From: Nemertoderma westbladi
Lineage: Eukaryota; Xenacoelomorpha; Nemertodermatida; Nemertodermatidae
NCBI GenBank assembly: GCA_032718475.1
Contig: JAUCBJ010004908.1
Location: 1 to 32,465, forward strand
Reading direction: 5' to 3'
Length of the DNA stretch: 32,465 nt
The notes beneath the pieces are model-generated. The model was not told where the DNA came from and did no database searches. It was given only the letters and a program-made list of their open reading frames with translations. A program made the position numbers and the translations under genes. Position 1 is the stretch's first letter, and each line of letters begins with the position of its first letter. Shown one piece after another: positions 1 to 8,840 of this stretch.

Positions 1-269
1 CTTGTTATTCTTATATTACTTTGAACCTCTTCGAGAGATTCATCATGGCGCAGTTTTCTAATGCAAATTTAATTTTTGTCCGGATCAGATGCACCTTGGG
101 AGAAAACATAGCTACACGCATAAGTTTGCTGCACATGCTAACTGCATGTTGAAATCTTATATTTTTATCAGAGAACTATTCAACTTCTGTGCGCATAATA
201 TTCATCTCTTCAAATCCGTGTTGTATATCACTGTTAAGATTGTTTGTCCGTTGCCCAGCATCGGTTGCC
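1..269. other. Unassigned sequence left of the RTE copy
   Basis: No coding frame, RNA gene or repeat could be supported here. Short open frames exist but show no recognisable motif. The right edge is set by the first target-site duplication of the neighbouring RTE insertion. Confidence 0.5.
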
Positions 270-279
270 GTAACCCTAA
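270..279. repeat. Target-site duplication of RTE copy 1, 3' side
   Basis: GTAACCCTAA occurs here and again at 1773-1782, exactly where RTE homology stops at each end. This direct repeat marks the insertion target of the element between them. Confidence 0.85.
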
Positions 280-1772
280 CTACTACTAGGATCGGCATGC
301 TGCATTGCAGCTGCATTTTTAAGAATGCTGTGCCGGCTTGTCGACAAAATTGCACCGCCACAACTCCCTATCACCCATGACATTTGCTAGATCATCCGCA
401 TCTTCAAGGTCCAGTGTCCTTTAAGATGCGTCTCAAGAAAGTCATGGGCTGTCCACCATGCTTATTCACTCCATGAGGCTGCCAAAGTACAAGATTATGC
501 ACTGGCTGGTCCTCACGGCGAAAGAAATGTCCTGCAAAGCGGAGGCGATTTTGTTCTAGTGTCAAGCTTGGGGGAACCAATGAGACACCTCCAATGTTAT
601 ATAGTGTCTGGTTGGAGATGTGTGCATTGTACTTGACACAATGAACCCGGCGTAGCATTCTTGTGAATGTGCCATCCAGAGATTTGGTGTCCTCAGCAGT
701 TAGAGCCCAGCATGGACTCCCATAGAGGAGTACTGGAACTACTGCTGCTCTAAATAATCGGACCTTAAGTTTCCGATTAATTCTTGGTGACTTCCAAATC
801 CTGGAAAGCCTTTTCAAGGCTGCCCATGCCTTTCCCTTACGTATTCGAAGGTCCTCATCTGACTTCCGGATCCATGATCCCAGGTAACAGAAGTCGTCCA
901 CATGCTCAAGCATACCATCTTTTGAGCTTATGCTCATCCGATCAGAGACTTGCTGAGGACTTTCAAAGTTAACTGTCAAAATGTTGGTCTTTCTGGAGTT
1001 AATAAAAAGACCAACACTAGAAGCAGCATGTTCTAATGAGCTGAGGAGCCGTTGGGCTCCCTCTAGTGATTCTGAGAGTACTCCTAAGTCATCAGCAAAG
1101 TCTAGATCAGTTAGGTACTTGGCAGGATTTCCTCGACTTCTGGAGCCAGTAGTGGTGTTATCATCACCCCATCATCATTATGATGATCTAAGGACATGCG
1201 TAGAACATAGTCAACAATAATTATGAACAAGAATGGGGCAAGTGTGTCTCCCTGGAGGACGCCCCATAACACTTTAAATGGTTCTGTGTCACCGTCAACA
1301 GTAGACACAAATGTTGTCGAACCATCGTATACTGATCTGATTGCTGCAATAATTTCATCAGGAATCCCATATAATGAAAGTATGCTGAACGTACGTGAGC
1401 GAGAGACTGAATCAAAGGCCTTGAAGAAGTTAACAAAGATAACAGCCACATGCCTGTCTTTCTTTTTTGATAACTCTTCAATTATCCTTCTAAGTGCCAA
1501 AATGGGCTCCATGGTCCCACGACCTTTACGGAACCCATTCTGATTTCCACGGAGCAGTCTCTCAATGGGATCCCTGATGCGATTTAATAGAATTCTATTG
1601 TATAGCTTTGCAGCAATCGAGATCAATGAGATTCCCCGAAAAGAACCATAGAGTGTTAGGTTGCCCTACTAGGGAACGGGCACCAACTTATTTGTTTTGT
1701 CTTATTTCTTGTGGGACTCTTGTTGTTCGGTACATGTCTACTATGATGGGATAGATGAGCTTTAAACACTCA
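280..1772 (-). mobile_element. RTE-like non-LTR retrotransposon, 5'-truncated, copy 1
   Basis: The minus strand is nearly identical to the plus-strand element at 24205-25893, from its 3' end (CCGATCCTAGTAG) back to the fingers region of the reverse transcriptase. Homology stops abruptly at 1772 and the insert is bounded by a 10-bp direct repeat, so this is a genuine 5'-truncated insertion rather than a sequencing fragment. The endonuclease and the first part of the protein are absent. The 3' end carries a short TAG-rich tail in place of poly(A), which is usual for RTE-type LINEs. Assignment to RTE rests on the HFE-LLN, FADD and LYG-CWALT blocks seen best in copy 2; the exact clade is an inference. 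Confidence 0.85.
319..1772 (-). pseudogene. RTE reverse transcriptase fragment with frameshifts
   Basis: Compared with the intact frame of the copy at 24205-25856, this copy encodes the palm and thumb of the reverse transcriptase: a KAFDSVSRS block, a GVLQGDTLAPFLF block, FADD in DLDFADDLG near 1090-1120, then the LYGSPCWALT and LRRVHCVKYN segment. Two single-base events break it. A one-base loss near 1155 shifts the frame just before the FADD block, and a one-base gain near 410 truncates the last 40 or so residues. The two copies differ at only about five residues over the 190-residue segment at 404-979, so the copy is young. It is not expected to be active. Confidence 0.85.
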
Positions 1773-1782
1773 GTAACCCTAA
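1773..1782. repeat. Target-site duplication of RTE copy 1, 5' side
   Basis: Second copy of GTAACCCTAA, directly after RTE homology ends at 1772. It pairs with 270-279. Confidence 0.85.
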
Positions 1783-2127
1783 AGCACTTATTGGCTGTTC
1801 TATTTTTACAGTGCGTGTATATTACTCGATGTTCATCCTATTATTTTCAGGCATAACCTTATAACATCTTAAGCCTGTTACGAGTCATGTAACTAGCAGG
1901 ACTTATGAAATTTCAACTTGCTGTGTTGCATCATTATCTTATTGCATTGCATCAATAACTTACTGTTATATTATTCCCCAACTTGTAGCTATAATCTATT
2001 GATAATATGATGCTTGCAGTACGATTGAACTGTGAGTCTTACCACTCACTAGGTCCAACATAGTGTCCTACCTGTAATATATATCAAGTCACTCATACAT
2101 TTACCCGCCGACCCGCCGACCCGCCGC
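1783..2127. other. Unassigned non-coding stretch
   Basis: No supported gene. The only local structure is a short tandem of CCGAC/CCGCC units near 2104-2128 directly beside the SINE. This may be part of the SINE insertion boundary. Confidence 0.4.
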
Positions 2128-2473
2128 GAATTAAATTAAAGTAAGATATAAGACTAAGACTAAGTGAGTGAGTGATAAGTGATAAGTGATAACTGAAGGG
2201 CGAATGGCCCCTTCCTTATATAGCACATCCTAAGCATGGAATTCATTAGAACATTCTACTACATTCTACGAGCGCACATTGGATCAATAAATTATCAAGT
2301 GCCCTATGATTGGCCCAACTCATCTTTCCACGTGTTGTAAGCACCCCATTGGCTTATCTAACTTAATGAAACTGAAATAAAATAGCGCAAAAATACAAAT
2401 TTACCGACCCAGATTCGAACCCCTGACCTATTTGGAATGTAACCTGCGCATTAACCTACTTGACCACTGCGCC
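2128..2473 (-). mobile_element. tRNA-derived SINE, copy 1 (complete)
   Basis: About 345 bp. Read on the minus strand it starts with a tRNA-like head of about 70 nt (2473-2404) that has both internal RNA polymerase III promoter boxes, followed by a unique body and a tail of short GTGATAA/CTAAGA-type repeats at 2140-2195. The same body is found at 10250-10413 joined to 16743-16890, where a LINE splits it, so it is a dispersed family. The body also holds a CCAAT and a TATATAAG sequence on the minus strand; whether these matter is unknown. Mobilisation would depend on a partner LINE; none in this window clearly shares its 3' end. Confidence 0.75.
2404..2473 (-). promoter_or_regulatory. tRNA-like Pol III promoter (A and B boxes) of the SINE
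   Basis: The A box TGGTCAAGTAGG lies at 2466-2455 and fits TRGYNNARNNGG fully. It begins 8 nt into the head, as in a tRNA. The B box GGTTCGAATCT lies at 2421-2411 and has one mismatch to GGTTCGANNCC. The spacing of about 33 nt matches tRNA genes. The anticodon region does not fold convincingly, so this is a SINE head rather than a functional tRNA gene. Confidence 0.75.
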
Positions 2474-2818
2474 AATAAAAAATCAAGCCAAATTATAACT
2501 AATGTAGGTGATGTGCAAATTACAACAAACTACAAATCAAGGCAAATACGTCGGAATTTTGAAAGTTTTTACGTAGTACTAATTGCAAATATCTACCTAA
2601 TAGTGAATCCCACAACGCTCCATGAAAACAGTGAGTAAGACTGTTTTCACCATTCGAAATATAAAACTAATAACTAAAAATATATCTAAATCTAGTGTGG
2701 GGCCTAAAATATAAAATAATCACTGCTTGAATCTTATTGTATTCGAGATATTGCGGATACTGCGTAAACATAGACCTTCATACATACAAATGCGGATTTA
2801 CTATCTAATGTATGTATG
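2474..2818. other. Unassigned stretch with a small hairpin next to the LINE end
   Basis: No coding signal. A perfect 10-bp inverted repeat (CATACATACA at 2779-2788, TGTATGTATG at 2809-2818, 20-nt loop) lies exactly at the 3' end of the neighbouring LINE. Its right arm may include the LINE's terminal tail. Confidence 0.45.
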
Positions 2819-4935
2819 ATCTTTATTAAGTACAGGGCTATTAGCCCCCAGCCGCAAGCGACTTATTGGACTTCCATCAACAATCCTTCAACTGCACTGC
2901 ACAAACTGACCTGACTGACAACAATAAATAACAAGAGAAATACTTAATTAATTTGTGAAAACAAACCAATTTCTAGCAAAGCGAATAGTACATTCAATTC
3001 AAAAATATATTTTACACAAATTGAAAAATAACTAAATACCTCCATGTCCATATATTAATTAACCTAATTAATTAACAACTAGTAGGGCATCATTTCTTTT
3101 ACTCCAAAGATTAAACACCTCCTTAGCTAACGATATTTGAGATTGTGCCATTAGTGTATTTAATTGATCTACGTCTGAAAGAGCACAAATCCTTAACAAA
3201 TTATTTCTAGCACCATCAAGACTTTCACAGTGAAAAAGAAAATGGAATTCTGATTCAATAGGATTACTAACATTAACAGTAGCACCACAACACAGTTTAC
3301 AAAAACGCTCCTCCGCAGGTGTTCCACTAAAACGTAAAGTTTCAATGGCTAATGGTAGAATGCCCAGTCTAAACTGCGCAAAGCGCGAACGTATTTGGAT
3401 GGGAAGATTTTATTTAACATATGGTTCTACAGCAAAATCCAATTTAAATGCACTAAAATTAGAAAGCTTTGGTTTACTCATAACTTCTAATTTCCAAATG
3501 TTAGAAAAATACAAATTGCACTTATCATCAAAAATATTCAAATTACAAACACGTTTATTATCGAAATAGTCAACCAATCCTAAATTACTTAAAATTGATT
3601 TAATAGCTGCACACCACCCCCCGTTAGAGTTACAGTCTAGCAAAAATACTTGTTTAGTTAGACGATTATTTGGCATACCTAACAATTTATTCCATAATCT
3701 ACATATTTCCTTAAAGCGCATACGCTTACTGTGAGGCCAAGCCATATCCCCTTCCACTTGCTGCGTATCGGTGCACCCCGAGAAACCACTTACATGCACT
3801 TAGCTGTGCGGTGCGAATTTTCGATGAATCCCTGTAGCCCCATACAGCCGAACCATAATCTAAGATAGGGGCAACACCGAGGTTAAATAGTTTAGTAAAT
3901 ATACATTATAAGAAAAACCATTTACATCCCTGGATTTAGCCTTAAGGGCCCCCAACGCACGTTTAGCCGAAGCAGCTAACTCTTCAGTTGCTTTACCAAA
4001 ATTTAAATGCTCATCGAAATAAACACCCAAATATTTATAATGTGGCACGAGTGATATAATATTATTACCCACCGAAAATATATAATTTGTTCTATAAACA
4101 CTAGTCTTACGAAAATGTACAACATTCGATTTCTTCAAATTAATTTCAAGGAGCCACTTTTTACACGAGTTATTTAAAATACTTAATAATGCTTGTAAAT
4201 CATTAGATGTTTCTGCTAGTAATATTACGTCATCAGTGTATGCTAAAATAGATACTATCGTTGCATTATCCAAATGTACTCCTATCCCGCTACTTTTTAT
4301 TTCTTTAACTAAACTGTTTATAAATATATTAAACAACGTTGGACTTAGGCATTCTCCCTGACGTACCCCTGATTTAGTTACAAACCAATCAGACATAAAA
4401 TCATTGAATAATATAGACGATACCGGTACCATATCTGTATATTAGGCCTTAATACAAAAATAAATTCTGCCCCCAATTCCCTTCTGCAATAATGTGTAAA
4501 GCAATAAATCCCTATTTACCCAGTCGAATGCTTTTTTAAAGTCTATAAAAGCACAATATGTTTCTTGACCCAACGTTTTTCTCTGATCTACAACACTGTT
4601 TAAAATAAAGACGTTATCAATGCATGACCTCCCCCCTCTGAAACCACATTTCTGGTCGGCAAGTAAGTTATTACTTTCTATATAATCTGAGATTCTGCAG
4701 TTTAATAAAGAGGTGAATAATTTGCTCACGCACGATAATAAACTGATCCCCCTATATAGTTCAATGGTACCATCTTATCGTTGCTTCCGGGCTTATAAAT
4801 AGGACGTATAAGGGCTTGCAACCAACTAGTCGGTATGCACCCGGAATTAAAAATCAAATTAAAGAAAGAACATAGTGGCTTCAATAAAACAGGTAATTTT
4901 AAAATTTCGTTCGGTATCCCATCTATCGGTATCAT
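2819..4935 (-). mobile_element. Decayed LINE, 5'-truncated (apical-motif YTDD)
   Basis: The minus strand encodes the second half of a LINE polyprotein (see 3068-4935), followed by about 250 bp of 3' UTR that ends in a GGGGGCTAATAGCC hairpin and AATAAAGATC. The element starts in the middle of the reverse transcriptase (DGIPNEIL block), so the endonuclease and any ORF1 are missing. It abuts an unrelated broken gene at about 4940. No target-site duplication was recognised. The family resembles LINEs common in aquatic invertebrates, but the clade was not decided. Confidence 0.75.
3068..4935 (-). pseudogene. LINE reverse transcriptase plus C-terminal domain, broken
   Basis: Blocks read in order on the minus strand are: DGIPNEILKLP (about 4920), the ISLLSCVSKLFTSLLN block entered by a one-base shift in a G run near 4740, CGFRGGRSC, FIDFKKAFDWVNRD, GVRQGECLSPTLFNIFIN, then YTDDVILLAE where the family normally has YADD, and HYKYLGVYFDE. 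A DYGSAVWGY block follows in another frame at 3740-3875, then RLWNKLLGMPNNRLTKQVF, and a final segment with C-x2-C and HFLFHC near 3180-3310, ending at the stop 3068-3070. Besides the frameshifts there is an in-frame TAA near 4440. The gene is not functional. The Ala-to-Thr change in the catalytic box may simply be decay. Confidence 0.8.
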
Positions 4936-4944
4936 ATCATAAAA

Positions 4945-5823
4945 TATAAAAAACTCCTCGGTTATCCAAAATTAAACAAATTAAGGTAATGCTATCGAAG
5001 AGTTCGGGTGTCATTTCCTTGGGTTCGGTTTGATCGTGGGATATCCAATAGAATGTTAGGCTCGCGAGCCTTCCGCCAAACTCCTTGATCTCACCTTTCT
5101 CGTACGCCTTGTATGCCCTATATAGTCTAAGAGTCTTCTCCTGTGTCGACTTGTTGGACTTATCTATTACCATACTGTAGATGTCTGGCTTGACTAATTT
5201 GGGTTCATAAATAACAATTTCACCCGCGTTCGTCCACTAATCTTGAACGAGTGATACGGATTCTTCAAGGGGTATCCACCTTCCTGATAACACAGACTCT
5301 GGTGATTTGGGCATCGCACTAATATCGGTTTGGGGTTCTCGGGGTTCAAGCACATAGGGATCGCGTTGTCTTGCGCACGCATACATCCTCCACATTTATA
5401 GAAGAGTTTATATATGGAGAACGCTTCCTTAGTCTCCTGGTTTGCTCGTCGAGCGCGTCTATACAGGTGCATCCTGTCGAATTCGTCCCTAGCTGCATGC
5501 ATGGGCTCACTCGCCGTCTGATATTGCAGCATGTGATATAATCGGCGTATCTCTATGTATCGGGGTCCTCGCATATGTCGCCGGCGTCACACAATGCATC
5601 GTAGGGGTATAACGAGTTAAACTCCGTGCTTATTATAAGCGTTTTGTTGCTGTCGCATAACATTTGGATCCACCTTTGACTTTGCGAGCTTGGCTGTACT
5701 CCTTGCCATTCTCTCGACTCCGAACACGCAAAAGTTCTTGGCCCCATATCGGTTGAACGGTGCCTGGTGCTCCTGTTCCTGCGTGAATCACTGTTGTTGT
5801 TCTTTGTGGATCCTCTCTTCCAT
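4945..5823 (-). pseudogene. Unidentified broken gene starting with a clear ATG
   Basis: I do not recognise this protein. On the minus strand an ATG at 5823-5821 opens a frame beginning MEERIHKEQQQ, which continues with Lys/Arg-rich, protein-like composition (YGAKNFCVFGVERMARS). A second well-formed segment at 5194-5574 is in the same frame and carries a possible metal site: CGGC, then single Cys residues and CPNHQSLC. A third at 4945-5225 (KPDIYSMVIDKSNKSTQ) lies one frame over. In-frame stops occur near 5790, 5630 and 5590, and a frameshift near 5225, so the gene is dead. Base composition is richer in G+C than its surroundings. It ends where the LINE at 2819-4935 begins, so its 3' part may have been lost. 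Possible origins include a large DNA transposon or an integrated DNA virus; neither is shown. Confidence 0.5.
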
Positions 5824-6444
5824 TATAAGCGTATATATCGGTTACGTATAGTTACGTTTATCTATACCGTTGCGTTCTACTAGAGGAAGCACAAACAGAG
5901 GTTAGATGTGAGGAAACTTAGAGTTTTGTCGGCTTTTGGCTCAACTTTGCTCTAAACCCCTACCCATTCGCCTAAGATTTAGGGTTCCGCGTGATTTCGC
6001 ACTGGCTCCTAATCCAAAAAATGTACCAATAAAAAACGATTTCGGGCAAACTAGCTGTGAGTCTAAATACTCACTTTTTAATCCCAAACTACTTTCCAAA
6101 AAATAAAGCAGTCGAGAATTAGTCAGAGTAAAAAATATAATAATAGACACGACTATTAGAACAAGGCCGATTTTATTTTTCAAAAAAAAATATCGGAAGG
6201 CTCGCTAGAATCCGTCCACTGGAAAATCGTTTTTCTTAAATTCGAAATCCAAAATGGATTATCTAAAATTTTTGAAAATTGTCTCACTTATGGGTTCCAA
6301 GTCCATTCCTTCTGTACACATAAACCCGCTCCTATACGATACATAAGGGTACTACCATCGATGTTCACATATAGAGACAATGGAATTCCACCACTGTCTT
6401 TAAACGACAGTATACAGGAATATGGTAAGACTATCTGGTGACCA
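5824..6444. other. Unassigned stretch, upstream of the broken gene and downstream of BEL pol
   Basis: The 50 bases before the ATG at 5823 contain repeated ACGTAAC and TATA-like words and may include the old promoter. A minus-strand frame at 5941-6183 would encode a hydrophobic N-terminus but has no ATG. The 3' LTR expected after the BEL pol stop was not recognised here. Confidence 0.4.
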
Positions 6445-8130
6445 TCAAGGGTCCCACATGTCTACGATCTCCGTTCGAGTCTCCTCAAGGAGCACGAGAC
6501 GTTGTATGGGTCTGTCTACAGTAAATCCGTCGATTGTCCATACTACTACTAGGATCAGCATGCTGCATTGCAGCTGCATTTTTAAGAATGCTGTGCCGGC
6601 TTATCGACAAAATTGCACCGCCACAACACCCTATCACCCATTACATTTGCTAGATCATCCGCATCTTCAAGGCCAGTATCCTTTAAGATGCGTCTCAAGA
6701 AAGTCATGGATACGTACAGTAACAGTCAGTATTACACCACCTGATGTCGGGTATGTGGTCAAAATGACTCCTGTCAACCAAAACCGTCTCTTGAAGTTGG
6801 TCTCTGCCAATAATACGTGATCACCACGCTTCAGACACCGGGTAGTAAGATACCAGGTGGTCCTGGCTGAAATAGAGGGCAAATAATGTCCAAGTATTGG
6901 ACATACTGCCATACTTCCCAAAACTTGTTGGCTAACAACTGAGTGATTTTCCAAGCTTTGTTGCCGTAACTGTCACTGTCAATGGGTACAGAAGTGGGCA
7001 ACAGTGTCGTCGGTGCCTGCATAAGCAGGTGCGCTGGTGTCAAGGCAAACTGAGATTGTTTGTCGTCTGGAATCAAAGCGATGGGTTGGGTATTTAGTAC
7101 TGCTTCGATTTCTATCAACAACATAGTCAGTTGGTCGTCTGTCAATATGCGTTGCATAGGTATTACTTTCGCCATTTCCATCTTGATGGATCCAATCTAT
7201 CTCTCCCAAACTCTGCCTCTCCATGGACTGTCGGAAGTGTTAAAGCTCCAGACTATCTTATGGGAATGTAGTTTGTCGGAGATTTGATTTTGGCCCAACT
7301 TCTTTAAGGCTCTGGAGATTTCATTCCTCGCACCCACAAAGTTGGTCCCTTGGTCGCAGTGTACAGATTTGACCAATCCGCGTCTAGCGATAAATCGCTG
7401 TAAGGCTAGGATAAATGCGTTAGTTGTTAGATCTGTTACGCGTTCAATATGAACCGCTGTACTGGCCATGCAGATAAAGATCAGTCCCCAACATTTAACC
7501 TGTACTCGTCCACGTTTTGCGTTTATGGGTCCAAAACAGTCTATCCTCGTCTCTGTAAATGGGGGTCTAAATGCCTGTAGTCTCGCAAATGGTAGTTCAT
7601 TCATTTCTTGGTGTCCTATCCTCGTGTGCACTTTCTTACAGAATATACAGTTGCGTGTTACTGAACTAAATGCCTTACTAAGTCTAATCAGTACAAACCT
7701 CAAGCGTAAATGTGATAAACAGTGATGTCTACGTATGTGTTTGAGTTGTACGTGTGCGTCCAGTATCATAGAGCGCTGTAACTCATGGTGTTGCGGTATG
7801 ATGATAGGGTACCTAAAGTCAATAGCAAAGACTTGTAACAAAGCAAGCCCTTGTATATTATTGGACTCCAACTCAAGATCAGTGAAGACTTTATCTGTCA
7901 ACCCTGATTGAACGCTGTGAACTCTCGTGCGAAATATCGCAATTGATAATGTTTAATAATATCAATCTCACAGCTATCAACTTTGGCCAAGGTTAGTCTT
8001 CATGGAAAGTTGCGTTTGCCTTTGGCATATTGTCTCAAATATTTGAGACATGCCAACTTGTGGCAAGCGTCCATCCATGATCGTGTCAAGTTAACTATAC
8101 GGTCAACGTAAGTGTTGGTGACATCATCAG
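6445..8130 (-). pseudogene. BEL/Pao pol: integrase and C-terminal region, broken
   Basis: The region before integrase (SWMDACHKLACLKYLRQY, 8000-8130) is followed by the zinc-binding part with paired His and CIFCKK. The catalytic core follows with Asp in ETRIDCFGP, Asp in HCDQGTNFVGA and Glu in RVWER. The VLNTQPIAL, LTPAHLL and KFWEVWQYVQYL blocks are typical of BEL/Pao, and a final RPIQRLVLLEE segment lies at 6460-6510. Integrase normally inserts the cDNA copy into chromosomes. The frame changes near 7200 and 6870, and stops occur near 8000 and 7903. The RTE fragment splits the last block, between the YPTSGGV part and the RPIQRL part. The gene is dead. Confidence 0.85.
6541..6709 (-). mobile_element. 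RTE 3'-end fragment, copy 3, inside BEL pol
   Basis: These 169 bp match the 3' end of the RTE copies at 280-1772 and 24205-25893, including the terminal GATCCTAGTAGTA. BEL pol coding resumes on both sides, so this is a short 5'-truncated insertion into the BEL element. No long target duplication is visible. Short microhomology (CCATG) occurs at the 5' junction. Confidence 0.8.
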
Positions 8131-8159
8131 GTAAGATATAGTTACAGTGTGGATACTTA

Positions 8160-8187
8160 CACCGGAATGCCCGCGGGCATTCCGGTG
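8160..8187. repeat. Perfect 28-bp palindrome
   Basis: Each strand of 8160-8187 reads the same 5' to 3', with GCCCGCGGGC at the centre and CACCGGAAT as the outer arm. There is no spacer. It is GC-rich in an otherwise AT-rich region and lies in the BEL remnant, between the gag-like and pol-like parts. Confidence 0.95.
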
Positions 8188-8223
8188 AGTGTCTCCCTTT
8201 ATGCAATGTGTTTGTCTGAGTCC

Positions 8224-8840
8224 TTAAGTACCTTGATCTCCTTGGTATCCTTGATCTTCCTTGGCGACTTGTTGTCGGCATGCAACCTCATACTGTTGTC
8301 GAGTAATTACCGACGCTGTCCGACTAACGTTGCCAACATTGCTCCGTACGCTAACGAACGATCTATCCAGTGGTGGAATTTGGTAGGCTCGGGAGCCTTC
8401 TGTAGTTAGAACTTCCGTCATCCCTCTCGGTATAACTTCCAGTTCTTCGATCGGTACGCCGTATCTGTGGTATTGGTAAGCGTCTCTAACCTCCTGTCCA
8501 GGCAGTATAGTTCTTCTTCCTCTTTGGGTTGCAACACCGCGTCGGAAACAGACTCACCCATCAGTTGGTCGAGTTGCTCTCTCTGAGCCGATCCTACAAC
8601 CGACTTAAACTGAATGAGACTTTCCCTCGCACTTACCAGTTTATCTATTATCTTTACCTGAGTAAAGTTGTCACCACTCAACTCTGCAAGTTCGTGTAAA
8701 CCTTTGAGTTTATCTACGGAGGCATGTACCCTTCTTTCTACTCTTACCTGTAGGGTGTAGAACTCATATCTCGACATTGGGGCGGTTAGCTCGTGCACGA
8801 CGCGAAAACCTTCTCTGATATTTCGAGTTATCTGAGCCAT
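8224..8840 (-). pseudogene. BEL/Pao gag-like N-terminal part
   Basis: An ATG at 8840 opens a 140-residue frame (MAQITRNIREGF) rich in charged and Leu residues, compatible with a helical gag N-terminus. It ends at 8418, and a second frame that overlaps it by 4 bases (MTEVLTTEG) continues to 8224. The order gag then pol on one strand, with pol clearly BEL/Pao, supports the call. No zinc knuckle was seen, so the identity comes mainly from position. The frame change at 8418-8421 could be a mutation or a relic of programmed shifting. Confidence 0.5.

Larger units (their letters stand above)
6445..8840 (-). mobile_element. BEL/Pao LTR retrotransposon, internally deleted
   Basis: Minus-strand coding parts run from a gag-like start at 8840 to the pol stop at 6445-6447. 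Integrase and the post-integrase region are clear. Protease, reverse transcriptase and RNase H are missing: only about 2.4 kb of internal sequence is left, whereas BEL/Pao elements usually carry 5-6 kb. A 169-bp RTE fragment (6541-6709) interrupts the pol end. A 28-bp palindrome lies at 8160-8187, close to where the deleted segment should have been. LTRs could not be paired, so the outer limits are unknown. Confidence 0.75.

Noticed and set aside
270-1782. Telomeric repeat (CCCTAA) at the RTE flanks
   Set aside because: CCCTAA occurs once at each side and is part of the 10-bp target duplication; there is no tandem array.
2404-2473. Functional tRNA gene
   Set aside because: A and B boxes fit, but the arms do not pair well, the anticodon stem is not convincing and the sequence continues into a dispersed SINE body.
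5600-5680. STEFNSLYPYDA as a family B DNA polymerase motif A
   Set aside because: The resemblance is limited to SLYP. No exonuclease motifs or YxDTD block occur in the region, and this frame competes with another one there.
5941-6183. Small membrane protein on the minus strand
   Set aside because: The N-terminus is hydrophobic, but there is no ATG and a stop lies just upstream. AT-rich DNA often encodes such stretches by chance.
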